Below the pieces are notes generated by a model. The model searched no databases, was not told where the DNA came from, and saw only the letters and a list, made by a program, of their open reading frames with translations. A program made the position numbers and the translations under genes. A stretch of DNA of 64,000 nt from Gilichinskyi gelida (lineage in GTDB: Bacteria > Acidobacteriota > Thermoanaerobaculia > Gp7-AA8): contig JBBPII010000020.1 of assembly GCA_038040385.1 (NCBI GenBank), positions 46,644-110,643 of the forward strand, in the 5' to 3' direction. Positions 1 to 9,438 of the stretch are shown in pieces (within the stretch, counting starts at the first letter, position 1; every line of letters starts with the position of its first letter).

Positions 1-2601
1 CTTCGCGCGCCCGCCCAACAGGAGCGGATAGGCAAGGAAGGCGGCGAAGATCGCGCCGCTGAGCGCGAACTGCTGCGCCGGGGAGCTCGTCCGCGCCAGC
101 GCCGTGCCGATCGCCAGCAGCGGTACCGCGACCGTCGCAATCGCGTGCTCCTCGGTGATCCAGGCGATGGCGAGAATCGCGACGAGCAGCACCAGGTGCG
201 CCATGAGCACGGGCCAGAAGATCGCTGCCTTCCCGGCGATCATGACGACCACGTCGCCGAGGAACAGCGCGATGATCGCCGCGCCAGCGAACGAGCGGTT
301 GATGGCGAACCACGCCAGCGCCATCGCGGCGACGGCGATTGCCGCCCCGAGTGCCACTAGCGGCCAGGGAGAGACGGTCGCGTTCGCGGCCCAAATCATC
401 AGCACGAGCTGCGAGGCGCCCATCGCGCCCAACATCAGCTTCTCGCGGCGGGTGTAGATCGCGGCGATTCCGATCGCCAGGTCGAGGACGAACAGCACCG
501 CGAACAACGGCCACGGCGGGAACGCCAGCGCCTTCTGTCCCGCGACGAAGAGCAGGAAGACGTGGCCCACCAGGCCGAGAAACGTGGCATTGACGAAGCC
601 GGAGCCCTTGTCGGAGTCGCGCGCGGCCCAGAGGTTTCCGGCCACGGCGAGCACGCCGAAGCCGCCGACCACCGCCAGCGCGGGAATCAGGTTGACGGCG
701 CTCATCGAATTGAACGACCAGACGGCGATGACAATCCACGACAGTGCTATGCCCGCCATGGCGAGCAGCGGACGCGTGCTCGTGCGCGCCTCGAACATCG
801 CCCCCATGTTGACCACCGCCAGCAGCAGCGCCAGCCCCCAAAGCGCGGACTTCGCCACCGGCCCCGCCGCCAGGAAGAAGAGCATGGCGATCGACGCCAG
901 CAGCAAGATGGCGATCGCGCCGCGCGGGGTGAAGGTGCGGTCGAAGCGGCGCGCGATGAGCGGCACGCCGAGGAAGAAGACGGCGAAGATGCCGTAGATG
1001 GCCAAGGCGCCGTGCAGACGCTCCGGCGTCAGGTACTTCGCCGACCACACCGCCTCGGCGGCGATGGTGAAGAACGCCGCCAGGAAGTAGACGATCCCCG
1101 CATCGTGCAGGATGGCGTACGCCGCGACGATCGCCAACAGCGTGAAGAGCACAGCAAAGACGAGCAGTGGCGACGCGGTAGCCTTCTCGATCCCGATGAC
1201 GATGGGGAACATCAGGAAGAGCGCCGGCGCCACGGTGAACGACGGCAATTCCGTGAAATGCGCCGCGGCGAGCTGCAGCAACACGAACGCGGCGAGCCAC
1301 GCCAGCACCACCGGCCACGCCTCCTGCCTGTATGAGATGGCCGACCAGAGGATGAAGACCAGCACGGTCACAATGCCGCCGACGATGTGCAGCCAGCCCG
1401 GGCCGCGCCGGATGCCGATCAGCGACAGCCCGGCGGTGATCAGCAGAAGGAATCCGAAGAGCAGGTTGTAATGCGCGCCGTACGCGGGGACCGCCGCGCC
1501 GACGAAGGCGAAGAGCAGCGGCAGCGCCGCGCCGCCCACCGCCGCGACGTCGAAGGTCCGCTGTTTGCCGTCATCCGACCGCCCGAACCAGAGGGCGATG
1601 GTCGACGAGGCGGCGAAGGTCAGGAAGATGCCCGCGGCGAGCGGGAACTGCGACGCGGTGAGGAACGTCCCCACCCACGCCCATTGGTAGATCACGGTGA
1701 AGGCGATGCTGATCGCCGTCAGCAGCGGCCAGCGCTTCTTCATCGCCACCCACGCCAGGCCGACGTTCAGCAGCAGCAGGTAGGTGAAGAGCCCGAACGG
1801 GCGGTTCTCGCCGGTCGAGAGCATGGCCGGCGTGGCGAAGCCGCCCAGCAGACCGAGCAAGGCGATGAAGATCGAGTTGCGGACGATCGCCAGCCCCACC
1901 GCCACCGCGGTGACCAGGATCATCCCGCCGAACACTACCGTCGCCGAGGCGAGGTGCCAGAGGGCGTAAATGGCGAAGAGCGTGGAGTAGAGGATGGCGA
2001 TGCCCGCGCCGTGCATCGCGTTCGCCGTGAACTTGTACGGCCGCGCCACTTTCATCTCGCAGATGGCGATCAGCGCCGCGCCGGTGGCGATCCCGATGAC
2101 CGCCCGCACCGCCGGCCGCAGCCAGCCATGCTCGACGGAATAGCGGAGGAAGAAAAGCGCCGCCATGACCAGCGCGATGCCGGCGATCCACGAGAAGAGC
2201 TTGACGCCGATGAGGGACTCCCAGTCGAAGGGGGGGCGTGGGGGCGGGATGACGGGAGGTGAGGGTGCTTCAAACGCAGCGGCCGGCTCCACGATTGGAG
2301 CGCCGGCGTCCTCGCCGGCTGGCTCGCGGGCGTCCACGCCCGCGGGTTGGGGCGGGGGTGCGACTTCGGGCTCCGGTTCCGGCGGCGGAGACCCTTCGAC
2401 TTCGCTCAGGGCAGGCTCTGCCGGGCCAGCCGCCGGGACGGCGGCGCTCCCCTCTTCCCCGCGCCAAACGCGCCTCGCCAGCGCGTCGAGCGCCGCCCGC
2501 AGCCGGTCAACCTCCTCCTGCGCCGCGGCCGCGCGGTTCATGGCGCTTTTGGCCATGAACAGAGCGACAACGGTCAGAACCAGGAGTAGCCCGCTGAACA
2601 T
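1..2601 (-). CDS. DUF2339 family multi-pass membrane protein (partial, C-terminus off the window)
   Basis: The frame is open from an ATG at 2601 to the left edge (867 codons) without a stop. Residues 1-20 are a hydrophobic anchor, followed by a short heptad-like stretch (EEVDRLRAALDAL) and a Pro/Glu/Ala-rich linker to about residue 120. From there (DWESLIGVKLFSWIAGIAL) an almost unbroken series of membrane helices runs to the edge. This layout matches the DUF2339 predicted membrane proteins, which have no established function and are usually 800-1000 residues long. The linker carries in-frame copies of dispersed repeats (see findings). The C-terminus is missing because of the window edge, not because of a visible mutation. 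Confidence 0.85.
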   Translation of the reverse strand, partial: MFSGLLLVLTVVALFMAKSAMNRAAAAQEEVDRLRAALDALARRVWRGEEGSAAVPAAGPAEPALSEVEGSPPPEPEPEVAPPPQPAGVDAREPAGEDAGAPIVEPAAAFEAPSPPVIPPPRPPFDWESLIGVKLFSWIAGIALVMAALFFLRYSVEHGWLRPAVRAVIGIATGAALIAICEMKVARPYKFTANAMHGAGIAILYSTLFAIYALWHLASATVVFGGMILVTAVAVGLAIVRNSIFIALLGLLGGFATPAMLSTGENRPFGLFTYLLLLNVGLAWVAMKKRWPLLTAISIAFTVIYQWAWVGTFLTASQFPLAAGIFLTFAASSTIALWFGRSDDGKQRTFDVAAVGGAALPLLFAFVGAAVPAYGAHYNLLFGFLLLITAGLSLIGIRRGPGWLHIVGGIVTVLVFILWSAISYRQEAWPVVLAWLAAFVLLQLAAAHFTELPSFTVAPALFLMFPIVIGIEKATASPLLVFAVLFTLLAIVAAYAILHDAGIVYFLAAFFTIAAEAVWSAKYLTPERLHGALAIYGIFAVFFLGVPLIARRFDRTFTPRGAIAILLLASIAMLFFLAAGPVAKSALWGLALLLAVVNMGAMFEARTSTRPLLAMAGIALSWIVIAVWSFNSMSAVNLIPALAVVGGFGVLAVAGNLWAARDSDKGSGFVNATFLGLVGHVFLLFVAGQKALAFPPWPLFAVLFVLDLAIGIAAIYTRREKLMLGAMGASQLVLMIWAANATVSPWPLVALGAAIAVAAMALAWFAINRSFAGAAIIALFLGDVVVMIAGKAAIFWPVLMAHLVLLVAILAIAWITEEHAIATVAVPLLAIGTALARTSSPAQQFALSGAIFAAFLAYPLLLGGRAK
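2392..2416. repeat. Dispersed CTTCGCTCAGG-type repeat inside the DUF2339 gene
   Basis: The core CTTCGACTTCGCTCAGGG resembles the intergenic palindromes near 16.3, 18.0 and 21.9 kb. It is read on the minus strand as the peptide ALSEVEG in the linker of the DUF2339 protein (about residues 62-70). Confidence 0.6.
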
Positions 2602-2655
2602 GGAAACGGGCTAAGGATACCGCCGTTACGCGGTCGGTTTGTTTGGCGGCTCCTT

Positions 2656-3453
2656 TTACAAGCTCATGAAATCCCGGTAGACGGTCGCGGCGAATTTTTG
2701 ACCAAATGCGCGATAGGCACCGAATGCCCAGAGCGCTGATAGCAGTTCGAGAATCGCGGCCGCCGACAAAGGGCTCTGCGCTCGATATCCATGCATGGCA
2801 GCCAATGATCCTCCGGCGGCCACGCCGGCAAGAATGAGCGCGATGTAAACATAACGCTCGTCGCCTTTCTTCGGAATGCGGTGGCGCCAGATCACGGCGA
2901 GCAGCGCCGCTGACGTGACGACGGTCATCGCCGCAATCGACGCCAGGCAACGATCGAGAAAGGGACTCCAGAGCCACCCTAACGTGAACGCACAGCCAAT
3001 TGCGGCGGACGCCGCGATGCCTCGCATGAGGACGTACATCCCCTGAAATTGTTCGACGTAAGCCGCCGCCTTCGACGCGATCAGCGCGGCGCGGCATTGC
3101 AGGAAGGCCACATCGCGAGCTTCCCGTTGCGTCTTCACATCGACGCCGAATTTGGCGGTGATCCTGTCAGCGAGGAGCTTCTTGAACGCCGGCGTGAAGG
3201 TTTCGTCGTCGTCGTCCAGCATCCGTACCGAGGGATACTGACCATCGACCGTTGAGGGGACGACATTCGTCGCAATTGCCTGGAGGATATGACCGGCCAC
3301 GTACGCCCCGATCAGTGCCAGGACTGCGCCCCCGAAATCCGCTGGTGGATACCACCCGAACGCGACGGCAAACGGCAGCCAAATAACGCCAATGAGTACG
3401 GCACCCGGAATGAGGTAGCCGTAGAGATCGTAGAAGTTGAGGCGCTCGATCAT
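2656..3453 (-). CDS. Hypothetical membrane protein, 265 aa
   Basis: I do not recognise a named family. Residues 10-60 contain two hydrophobic segments (YGYLIPGAVLIGVIWLPFAV and AVLALIGAYVAGHILQAI). A soluble acidic middle includes RMLDDDDETFTP. The C-terminal half has further membrane segments, around 145-170, 178-190 and 205-220. The ATG overlaps the stop of the upstream DHH phosphoesterase gene by 4 bases (ATGA), so the two are very likely translationally coupled and may work together at the membrane. No catalytic motif is visible. Confidence 0.75.
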   Translation of the reverse strand: MIERLNFYDLYGYLIPGAVLIGVIWLPFAVAFGWYPPADFGGAVLALIGAYVAGHILQAIATNVVPSTVDGQYPSVRMLDDDDETFTPAFKKLLADRITAKFGVDVKTQREARDVAFLQCRAALIASKAAAYVEQFQGMYVLMRGIAASAAIGCAFTLGWLWSPFLDRCLASIAAMTVVTSAALLAVIWRHRIPKKGDERYVYIALILAGVAAGGSLAAMHGYRAQSPLSAAAILELLSALWAFGAYRAFGQKFAATVYRDFMSL

Positions 3454-4415
3454 CGCGCGGCCGCAGCAGGCAGGCTCCCCTCCGCCTCTTCGACTGCCGC
3501 GACGAGTTCAGCGAGGATCTTCTCGACGTCAGTATCGTCTGAAACACGTAGCGAGGCGACTCGCTGATGGCCGCCGCCCCCGAAGCGGGCAAAGATGTCG
3601 CCTAGGGCGACGCTCTCGAAGTCGATCCACGGATTGCGCATCGCCGTGATCTTGCCGTCGCCTTCCAGGCGTACGTAACCGATGGAGTATCGCGCGTGCG
3701 GAAACACGCGATACGGCGCATAGCGGCTGACGATCGTTCCGCGACCGTCGACATTGAATACCGCGATTCCGTCGCGAAGCCTGGCGGAGCGTCGGAACCG
3801 CTTGAGCCCTTCGGCGAGCTGGGGTTCGATGAGCGCAAATCTATCGCGAACGGTAACTGAAGCTGCGACATCGGCGAGTGGTTGGTCAGTGAGCGAACGC
3901 ACCAGCCACCGGCAGTAGTCGTCGTCGCTGAGAGCCAGCGTCATGCTGATCTTGAGAGCAGGATGATGAAACGCAAACGCTTCGGCGACCGTGGCGTAGC
4001 GTGCCGAATCGATCTTCTCCGCCCAAGAGACGAGCTCCGCGTAACGTTCGTTGCGCCAGCGATACAGGTCAAAGAGGCGCCGCCACAAGAGGCCGGCGCA
4101 GGAATCGGCGCGATCGTCGTAGATGAAGCGTTCGCTGCGGCGCTCAAGGTACTCGCGCCGAAGACTAGCCGTCAGAAACGACGTCCGATGGTGGTCGACC
4201 CAAAATGATGCGTCGGGATGAAAGAGGAAATCGACGATGGCCACGGGTCCATCGAAATGGAGATCGACCCAGCGCGCATTCAGATCGTAATTGACGGGTT
4301 CCAGCTCGAGCTCGACCCAATGTTCATGGCGGCGGAGAAAGTCGCCGGCGATCACGGCGGAGACAATCCCATCGAAGCAAGGCGAGTGGAACAGTAGTTT
4401 CGCCGCTGTTGTCAT
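3450..4415 (-). CDS. DHH-family phosphoesterase
   Basis: The protein carries the DHH/DHHA1 pattern: an N-terminal SPCFDGIVSA motif (metal-binding Asp), AIVDFLFHPD, the name-giving VDHHRTS, and a C-terminal FGGGGHQRVASLRV motif typical of the DHHA1 substrate-binding domain. Such proteins hydrolyse phosphodiester bonds in nanoRNA, cyclic dinucleotides or related substrates with Mn2+; the substrate here cannot be told. I chose the ATG at 4415 (MTTAAKLL) over an in-frame TTG at 4430 because the family motif starts soon after it. The gene overlaps the following membrane protein gene by 4 bases. At 321 residues it is a normal length for a stand-alone DHH-DHHA1 protein. Confidence 0.85.
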   Translation of the reverse strand: MTTAAKLLFHSPCFDGIVSAVIAGDFLRRHEHWVELELEPVNYDLNARWVDLHFDGPVAIVDFLFHPDASFWVDHHRTSFLTASLRREYLERRSERFIYDDRADSCAGLLWRRLFDLYRWRNERYAELVSWAEKIDSARYATVAEAFAFHHPALKISMTLALSDDDYCRWLVRSLTDQPLADVAASVTVRDRFALIEPQLAEGLKRFRRSARLRDGIAVFNVDGRGTIVSRYAPYRVFPHARYSIGYVRLEGDGKITAMRNPWIDFESVALGDIFARFGGGGHQRVASLRVSDDTDVEKILAELVAAVEEAEGSLPAAAAR

Positions 4416-4457
4416 CGGCCGCAGGAACAACGTCCATTGTACGCCGGCCTACCGCCG

Positions 4458-6830
4458 TTACGTTGTCGGCTCCCTGTGCGCCAGGATCTTCTCCCGTCCC
4501 GTCAGATACAGCAGGACTACCAGAATGGCGAAGGGGATCAGCGAGAGGATGTTGGCGCCCGCGCCGGTGTGGAACGGGTTGCTCTTGGACCAGGCCTCGA
4601 TCATCTCGTTGAACTTCGACATCGCCGGCACGCCGGCCAGGAAGGCGATGATGATGCCGGCGATCGCGCCGCCCGCGATGTACCCCGACGCCATCAGCAC
4701 GCCGGGGCTCTTGTCGCCCTCGGCGGTGAGCTGCTCTTCAGTCAGGCTCCGTCCCTTGAACTTCGTGCCGCGGATCCAGCGGTCGACGAGCAAGCGGATC
4801 ATGCCCCCGATGAAGATCGGCGACGACGACGATAGCGGCAGGTAGACGCCCACCGCGAACGCCAGCGAGGGGATGCCCGACATCTCGAGAACGATGGCGA
4901 TCATCACCCCGAGGAGCACGAGCCCCCACGGCAGCTTTCCGCCGAGGATGCCCTTGATGATGTAGGACATCAGCGTGGCCTTCGGCGCGTCGAACTTCGT
5001 CACCCGCTCGCCGTTCGGCAGGCGGTTGAACGTCCCGTTGATGCCGGGGTCGACGAAGTACACCGGCTGGCCGCTCTCATCGACGAGGTACTTCTCGGCG
5101 TTGCCGCCCGAAGGATCCTGCCGGTGCCACACGATGTATTCCTTGCTGTCCATCGAGGACTGCGATCCCTGGACTTTCTCCCGATGTTTGAGCTGGCTGA
5201 TGTCCGCGCGCTCGCCCGCCGTGACATGCCCGATGGTGTACCCCTCGGGTGGTGCGGCGACCGGCACGTAGACCGAGCCGGCCTTGTTCAGCTCGAGGAG
5301 GATCGGCCCGAGGATCAACGCCGAGGCGGCCGCGCCGATGAGGATGGCGATCTGCTGCGACCGCGGCGTCGCTCCCACGAGGAAGCCGGTCTTGAGGTCC
5401 TGCGAGGTCGTTCCGCCGTTGGACGAGGCGATGCAGACGATGGCGCCGATCGACAGCGCCGTCACGAAGTAGTTGTTTCCCGTCCAACCGAGGACCACGA
5501 AGATCAGACAGGTCAGCAGCAGCGTGGCCACGGTCATGCCGGAGATCGGATTCGAGGACGAGCCGATCTCGCCGGTCAAACGCGAGGAGACGGTCACGAA
5601 GAGAAAGCCGAAAACGATGATCAGGACCGCCGCGGCGAGGCGCGCGGCGGCGCCCGGCTGTCCGACGTAAAGCGGATTGGAGAAGGCGATGACGACGATC
5701 AGGGCGATGATGCCGATGAGGACCAACTTCATCGACAGGTCGCGGTCGGTGCGGAGCATCCCCTCGCGCGCGGCGGCGCCGCCGCGGAAGTCCTTCAGCC
5801 CACCCTTCAGGCCGTGCCAGATGACCGGCATCGAGCGCATGACGCTGATGATGCCACCCGCCGCCACCGCGCCCGCGCCGATGTAGAGGATGTAGGCGTT
5901 GCGGATCGCGCCCGGGCCCATGTCCTTGATCAGCGTCGTCGACTCCGGGGCCAGCGGCGTACCGAGCGACTCGCCGAAGAACTTGATCATGGGGATCAGG
6001 ACCAGGTAGGCCAGCACGCCGCCGGCGCACATGATCGAGGCGATGCGGGGCCCGATGATGTACCCGACGCCGAGGAGCTCAGGCGAGATCTCCGCCGCCA
6101 CCGAGGCGGCCTTGAACGGCGCGCCGAACACCTTGGTCGGCGTGTCCAGCCAGCCGCGGAAGGCGACCATGGCGGTCTTGTAGAAGAGGCCGATGCCGAA
6201 GCCGGTGAAGATCGTCTTGGCGCTGGTGGCGGCGCCGCCGAGGGCCGCCATCTCGCGCTTCGCGGATTCCGAGGCTGCCTCCTGCGACTCCTCCGACGCC
6301 CCCGCCTTCAGCACCTCGGCGCACGCGGTGCCTTCGGGGTATTTGAGGATGCCGTGCTGCGCGACGATGAGCGCGCGGCGCAGGGGGATCATCATCAGGA
6401 TGCCGAGCAGGCCGCCGAGGACGGCGACCAGCATCACGCGCGTGATCTCCAGGTCGAAGCCGAGGATCAGGATGGCCGGCATGGTCACGCCTACGCCGAA
6501 GGCGATCGACTCGCCGGCCGAGCCGGCGGTCTGCACGATGTTGTTCTCCAGGATGGTGGCTTCTCGGCGACCACTGAGCTGGGCGATGAGCTTGAACAGC
6601 GTGATGGAGATGACCGCGACCGGGATCGAGGCACTGACCGTCAAGCCGACCTTCAGCACCAGATAGAGCGACGACGCGCCGAAGACCATCCCGAGGATCG
6701 TCCCCATGATCACGGCCGGGGCGGTCAGCTCGCGGAGGTTGCGATCGGCGGGAATGTACGGCTCGAACGGGGGTGGTCCTTCGGGCTTGAGGCCGACGAT
6801 GTCCGGGTACCCCTGTGGCGATGCGCTCAT
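4458..6830 (-). CDS. OPT-family oligopeptide transporter
   Basis: This 790-residue polytopic inner-membrane protein starts with a soluble Pro-rich segment (FEPYIPADRNLRELT) and then enters the first helix of the OPT/YSL fold (PAVIMGTILGMVFGASSLYL). OPT proteins are secondary transporters of oligopeptides or metal-chelate complexes. Conserved small-residue stretches such as GSSSNPISGMTVATLLL and the SNGGTTSQDLKTGFLVGATP segment are typical. A hydrophilic insertion of about 90 residues, around residues 520-610 (GHVTAGERADISQL onward), splits the membrane domain and fits a periplasmic or cytoplasmic loop found in bacterial members. It seems to be a single-gene unit with its promoter in the gap to 7007. 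Confidence 0.92.
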   Translation of the reverse strand: MSASPQGYPDIVGLKPEGPPPFEPYIPADRNLRELTAPAVIMGTILGMVFGASSLYLVLKVGLTVSASIPVAVISITLFKLIAQLSGRREATILENNIVQTAGSAGESIAFGVGVTMPAILILGFDLEITRVMLVAVLGGLLGILMMIPLRRALIVAQHGILKYPEGTACAEVLKAGASEESQEAASESAKREMAALGGAATSAKTIFTGFGIGLFYKTAMVAFRGWLDTPTKVFGAPFKAASVAAEISPELLGVGYIIGPRIASIMCAGGVLAYLVLIPMIKFFGESLGTPLAPESTTLIKDMGPGAIRNAYILYIGAGAVAAGGIISVMRSMPVIWHGLKGGLKDFRGGAAAREGMLRTDRDLSMKLVLIGIIALIVVIAFSNPLYVGQPGAAARLAAAVLIIVFGFLFVTVSSRLTGEIGSSSNPISGMTVATLLLTCLIFVVLGWTGNNYFVTALSIGAIVCIASSNGGTTSQDLKTGFLVGATPRSQQIAILIGAAASALILGPILLELNKAGSVYVPVAAPPEGYTIGHVTAGERADISQLKHREKVQGSQSSMDSKEYIVWHRQDPSGGNAEKYLVDESGQPVYFVDPGINGTFNRLPNGERVTKFDAPKATLMSYIIKGILGGKLPWGLVLLGVMIAIVLEMSGIPSLAFAVGVYLPLSSSSPIFIGGMIRLLVDRWIRGTKFKGRSLTEEQLTAEGDKSPGVLMASGYIAGGAIAGIIIAFLAGVPAMSKFNEMIEAWSKSNPFHTGAGANILSLIPFAILVVLLYLTGREKILAHREPTT

Positions 6831-7006
6831 TCAGTTCTCCTCGGTGTGCCGGTGGCGGCACGTCCCCCTGCAAAAAACGGGTGCGATTGTACTGGCGATG
6901 TGTCCGTGGGCGTACAAACGTGGTCGGAAGTGAACATCGTAACCCGGTCTTGCCGCGTGGAATCAACGACTTACGTCTGGCACCGCACTCTCAATGGGAA
7001 GCCCTC

Positions 7007-7897
7007 ATGAAACGATTCTGCGTTCTCATCAGCCTCGTCCTCTTTCTCTGCGCGTGCTGTGGCAAGTACGACGCGTCCTACGCCGTGGACGTCGCGCAGC
7101 CGGCGTACACGAGCTCTCACCCGCGGGTGCTGTTCGACGAGGCGCATCACAACCATCACCGGATGTCGACCTCGTATCGCCCCTTCGCCAAACTTCTGGC
7201 GAACGACGGCTATCGGGTCATCCCGCTCCGCAAAGACGTCACGCCGCACAATCTCGCCGACGCGGCGGTGCTCGTCGTGGTGACCGCGATGGGCCACGAC
7301 GAAGCCGGCATGACCATGCCCTTCACCGAGGCGGAGTGCGACGCGATCGAGGCGTGGGTGCGCGGCGGCGGGTCGCTGCTGGTGGTGACCGATCACTTCC
7401 CCTTCGGCCAGGACGTGGCCAATCTCACGCGCCGCTTCGGCGTGGAGTCGAGCGGCGGGATGACCTTCGACGAGAAGCACCACGAAGCACGCGATGACTC
7501 ACAACTCGTGTTCTCACGCGAGAACGGTCTGCTCGCCGAGCACGAGATCACCCGCGGCGTGCGTCGGGTGATGACGTTCACCGGAGAGTCGGTGCGCGGC
7601 GGCACGCCGCTGCTGAAGCTTTCGGAAACCGCGGTCAATCGCCCGGCGAAGGTTCGCGTCACCCGTTCCGGCGGCGACACGCGCGTGGAGGTCGAGTACG
7701 GCGACCCCCAGTCCGCCCGCGGCTGGTCACAGGGCGTGGTGATTGAGCACGGGCGCGGCCGCGTTTGCGTACTCGCCGAGGCGGCGATGCTCTCGGCGCA
7801 GCGGGAGGGCGAGCGGCGGATCGGGATGAATTATCCGGGCTGCGACAACCGCCAGTTCGCCCTCAACGTGATGCACTGGCTGACGCGTCACTCGTGA
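7007..7897 (+). CDS. Putative lipoprotein with DUF4350/ThuA-like glutamine-amidotransferase fold
   Basis: The start at 7007 gives a classic lipoprotein signal (MKRFCVLISLVLFLCACCGKY) with the lipobox Cys at about residue 17; the longer upstream frame lacks such logic, and a GGGAAG sits just before the ATG. The mature part has VLFDEAHHNHHRM, then alternating strand/helix elements (AAVLVVVTAMGHDE, GGSLLVVTDHFPFGQDVA) as in DUF4350 or ThuA-like proteins, which resemble class-I amidotransferase domains but often lack the nucleophile. No obvious catalytic Cys is seen at the usual elbow. The 3' end overlaps the convergent neighbour by 10 bases. Role unknown; probably periplasmic and membrane-anchored. 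Confidence 0.75.
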   Translation: MKRFCVLISLVLFLCACCGKYDASYAVDVAQPAYTSSHPRVLFDEAHHNHHRMSTSYRPFAKLLANDGYRVIPLRKDVTPHNLADAAVLVVVTAMGHDEAGMTMPFTEAECDAIEAWVRGGGSLLVVTDHFPFGQDVANLTRRFGVESSGGMTFDEKHHEARDDSQLVFSRENGLLAEHEITRGVRRVMTFTGESVRGGTPLLKLSETAVNRPAKVRVTRSGGDTRVEVEYGDPQSARGWSQGVVIEHGRGRVCVLAEAAMLSAQREGERRIGMNYPGCDNRQFALNVMHWLTRHS

Positions 7898-9384
7898 ACG
7901 ACGCGCAGGTCGCCTTCGCGCGGACCGGCGACGACCTTCCATCCCGGCTTGAGCTCCAGCTTCGCCCGATCGGCGGCGGCGACGATGATCTTCGTCCAGT
8001 CGCCGGTGATCCGCGCGCCGCCGTCGACGGAGATCTTTCCCCACGCCGCGGTGACGTCGAGGTGCTCGTAGGCGTTGCCCGCCGCGCCGAGCGCGGTGAC
8101 GCCGTTCGGGTCGAAGCCGTAGTTCGCGTCGGTCATTGGCAGCTCGAGGACCGGCCCGTCGACCAGCCGGGCCCGGAACCGCGCCACGCGCTCCCGCTGT
8201 TTGCGATCGCGCGTCTCCTCGGCGGCGCGCAGCTCGGCGCCGCCGTACGCGTCGACTCGTGGAGCGGCGGGCTTCAGCCCGCCGGCAGCCTTGTTCAGAA
8301 CGGCGCTCAGATCGTCCGCCACCTTGTACTTCCGCGTCCACCCCGGCGCCAGCGCATCGAGCAGCAGCCCATACGCCGGCCCGGTCTCGTACGCGAACCC
8401 GCGCACGAACGACGTCGCCGGGTCGATGTTGTCCAGATGCCGCGCGAACGTCAGCCGCGACTCCTCGGCCGTCGTGCCGCGCAGCGCCCAGCCGGTGTAT
8501 TCCGCGAGCCCTTCGTTGTTCTCCAGCGCGCGCTCCGACTCGGCGGCCTTCGCGAACTGCGCGCGGCGGGCCGCACGAAACGCGACGGCGTCGCCGATGG
8601 CGGCGTTGCGCGCGTCGCCCGTCGCGCGCAGCGCCGCGGCGAGCGCCCGCAGCTCGAGACGCAGCCAGTAGCGGCCGTCGACGGTGTCGAGATGCGCGTT
8701 GTCCCCCTCCGCGGCGGGAAAGCCGATGTCCTTCTGGATGCGATGCCACGACTCGTGCATCAGCAGGCGGCGACGCTGCGTCGACGTCCGCTCCTGCAGC
8801 GACGTCCACGGAATCATCGTCGTCATCACGCTGTCGATGTTGGTCGCCGTGTTGGCGATGATGACGTTCGCCGGCAGGGTGTCGATGAAGAGGTCGTTGC
8901 GGACGAAGAAGCGCGTCTTCGGATCGACCACGATCATCGGCCCGTACAGCGTCCGCCCCCACAGCTTGCCGCCGTCGTCCGCCGAAGCGACGCGCGCCTC
9001 CTCGAAAACGCGCTTCGCCGCTCCCAACGGAATGGAGCCCTCCAGGATGTACGGCTGCAGGCCTTCGAGATGATCGAGCGGGACCGGTCGTCCCCACTCC
9101 TTCGGCGGCATGCGGAAGGTCACGCGCTGCCCCACCCACATGTGATCGGTCCCGATGAACGGCGGGCCGGCGCAGAACGCGGTGAAATAGTTTCCATCGC
9201 CCTCGGGGCTCAGGATCGTCATCTTCACCAGGGTCCAGGTGATGATGCCCGGTCCGCCCTGAATCCGCTCCTCGATGGCGTTGCGCTGGATCTCGTCGAC
9301 GACGGCGACGACTTCGGTGCCCGGCTCGATGGGCGGCGCGGCCGAGGCGATGGCGGAGACGAGCAGAAGCCAGGCGAAGCGCAT
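7888..9384 (-). CDS. Secreted protein with HExxH motif, putative metallopeptidase
   Basis: The protein begins with a Sec signal peptide (MRFAWLLLVSAIASAAPPIE); a GTG one codon upstream is an alternative start. Around residue 205 it contains MHESWHRIQ, an HExxH zinc-binding motif, and 20-40 residues later an RYWLRLELRAL segment whose Glu could be the third ligand, as in gluzincins. The rest (about 500 residues) has no family I can name. The C-terminal 100 residues look beta-rich and end in repeated short strands. It probably acts in the periplasm or is exported. The gene is convergent with, and overlaps by 10 bases, the lipoprotein gene. Confidence 0.65.
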   Translation of the reverse strand: MRFAWLLLVSAIASAAPPIEPGTEVVAVVDEIQRNAIEERIQGGPGIITWTLVKMTILSPEGDGNYFTAFCAGPPFIGTDHMWVGQRVTFRMPPKEWGRPVPLDHLEGLQPYILEGSIPLGAAKRVFEEARVASADDGGKLWGRTLYGPMIVVDPKTRFFVRNDLFIDTLPANVIIANTATNIDSVMTTMIPWTSLQERTSTQRRRLLMHESWHRIQKDIGFPAAEGDNAHLDTVDGRYWLRLELRALAAALRATGDARNAAIGDAVAFRAARRAQFAKAAESERALENNEGLAEYTGWALRGTTAEESRLTFARHLDNIDPATSFVRGFAYETGPAYGLLLDALAPGWTRKYKVADDLSAVLNKAAGGLKPAAPRVDAYGGAELRAAEETRDRKQRERVARFRARLVDGPVLELPMTDANYGFDPNGVTALGAAGNAYEHLDVTAAWGKISVDGGARITGDWTKIIVAAADRAKLELKPGWKVVAGPREGDLRVVHE

Positions 9385-9438
9385 CACGCTTACTGTACGA
9401 CTGTCGCCTATCCGAGGTTTGTCGGCAAAATAAACGAG

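Noticed and set aside
562..2262. Several long plus-strand open frames
   Set aside because: They lie antisense to the DUF2339 gene, which translates into ordered membrane helices on the minus strand.
5124..7010. 628-codon open frame on the plus strand
   Set aside because: It is antisense to the OPT transporter, is rich in Arg/Asp/His as expected from GC-rich shadow frames, and has no family pattern.
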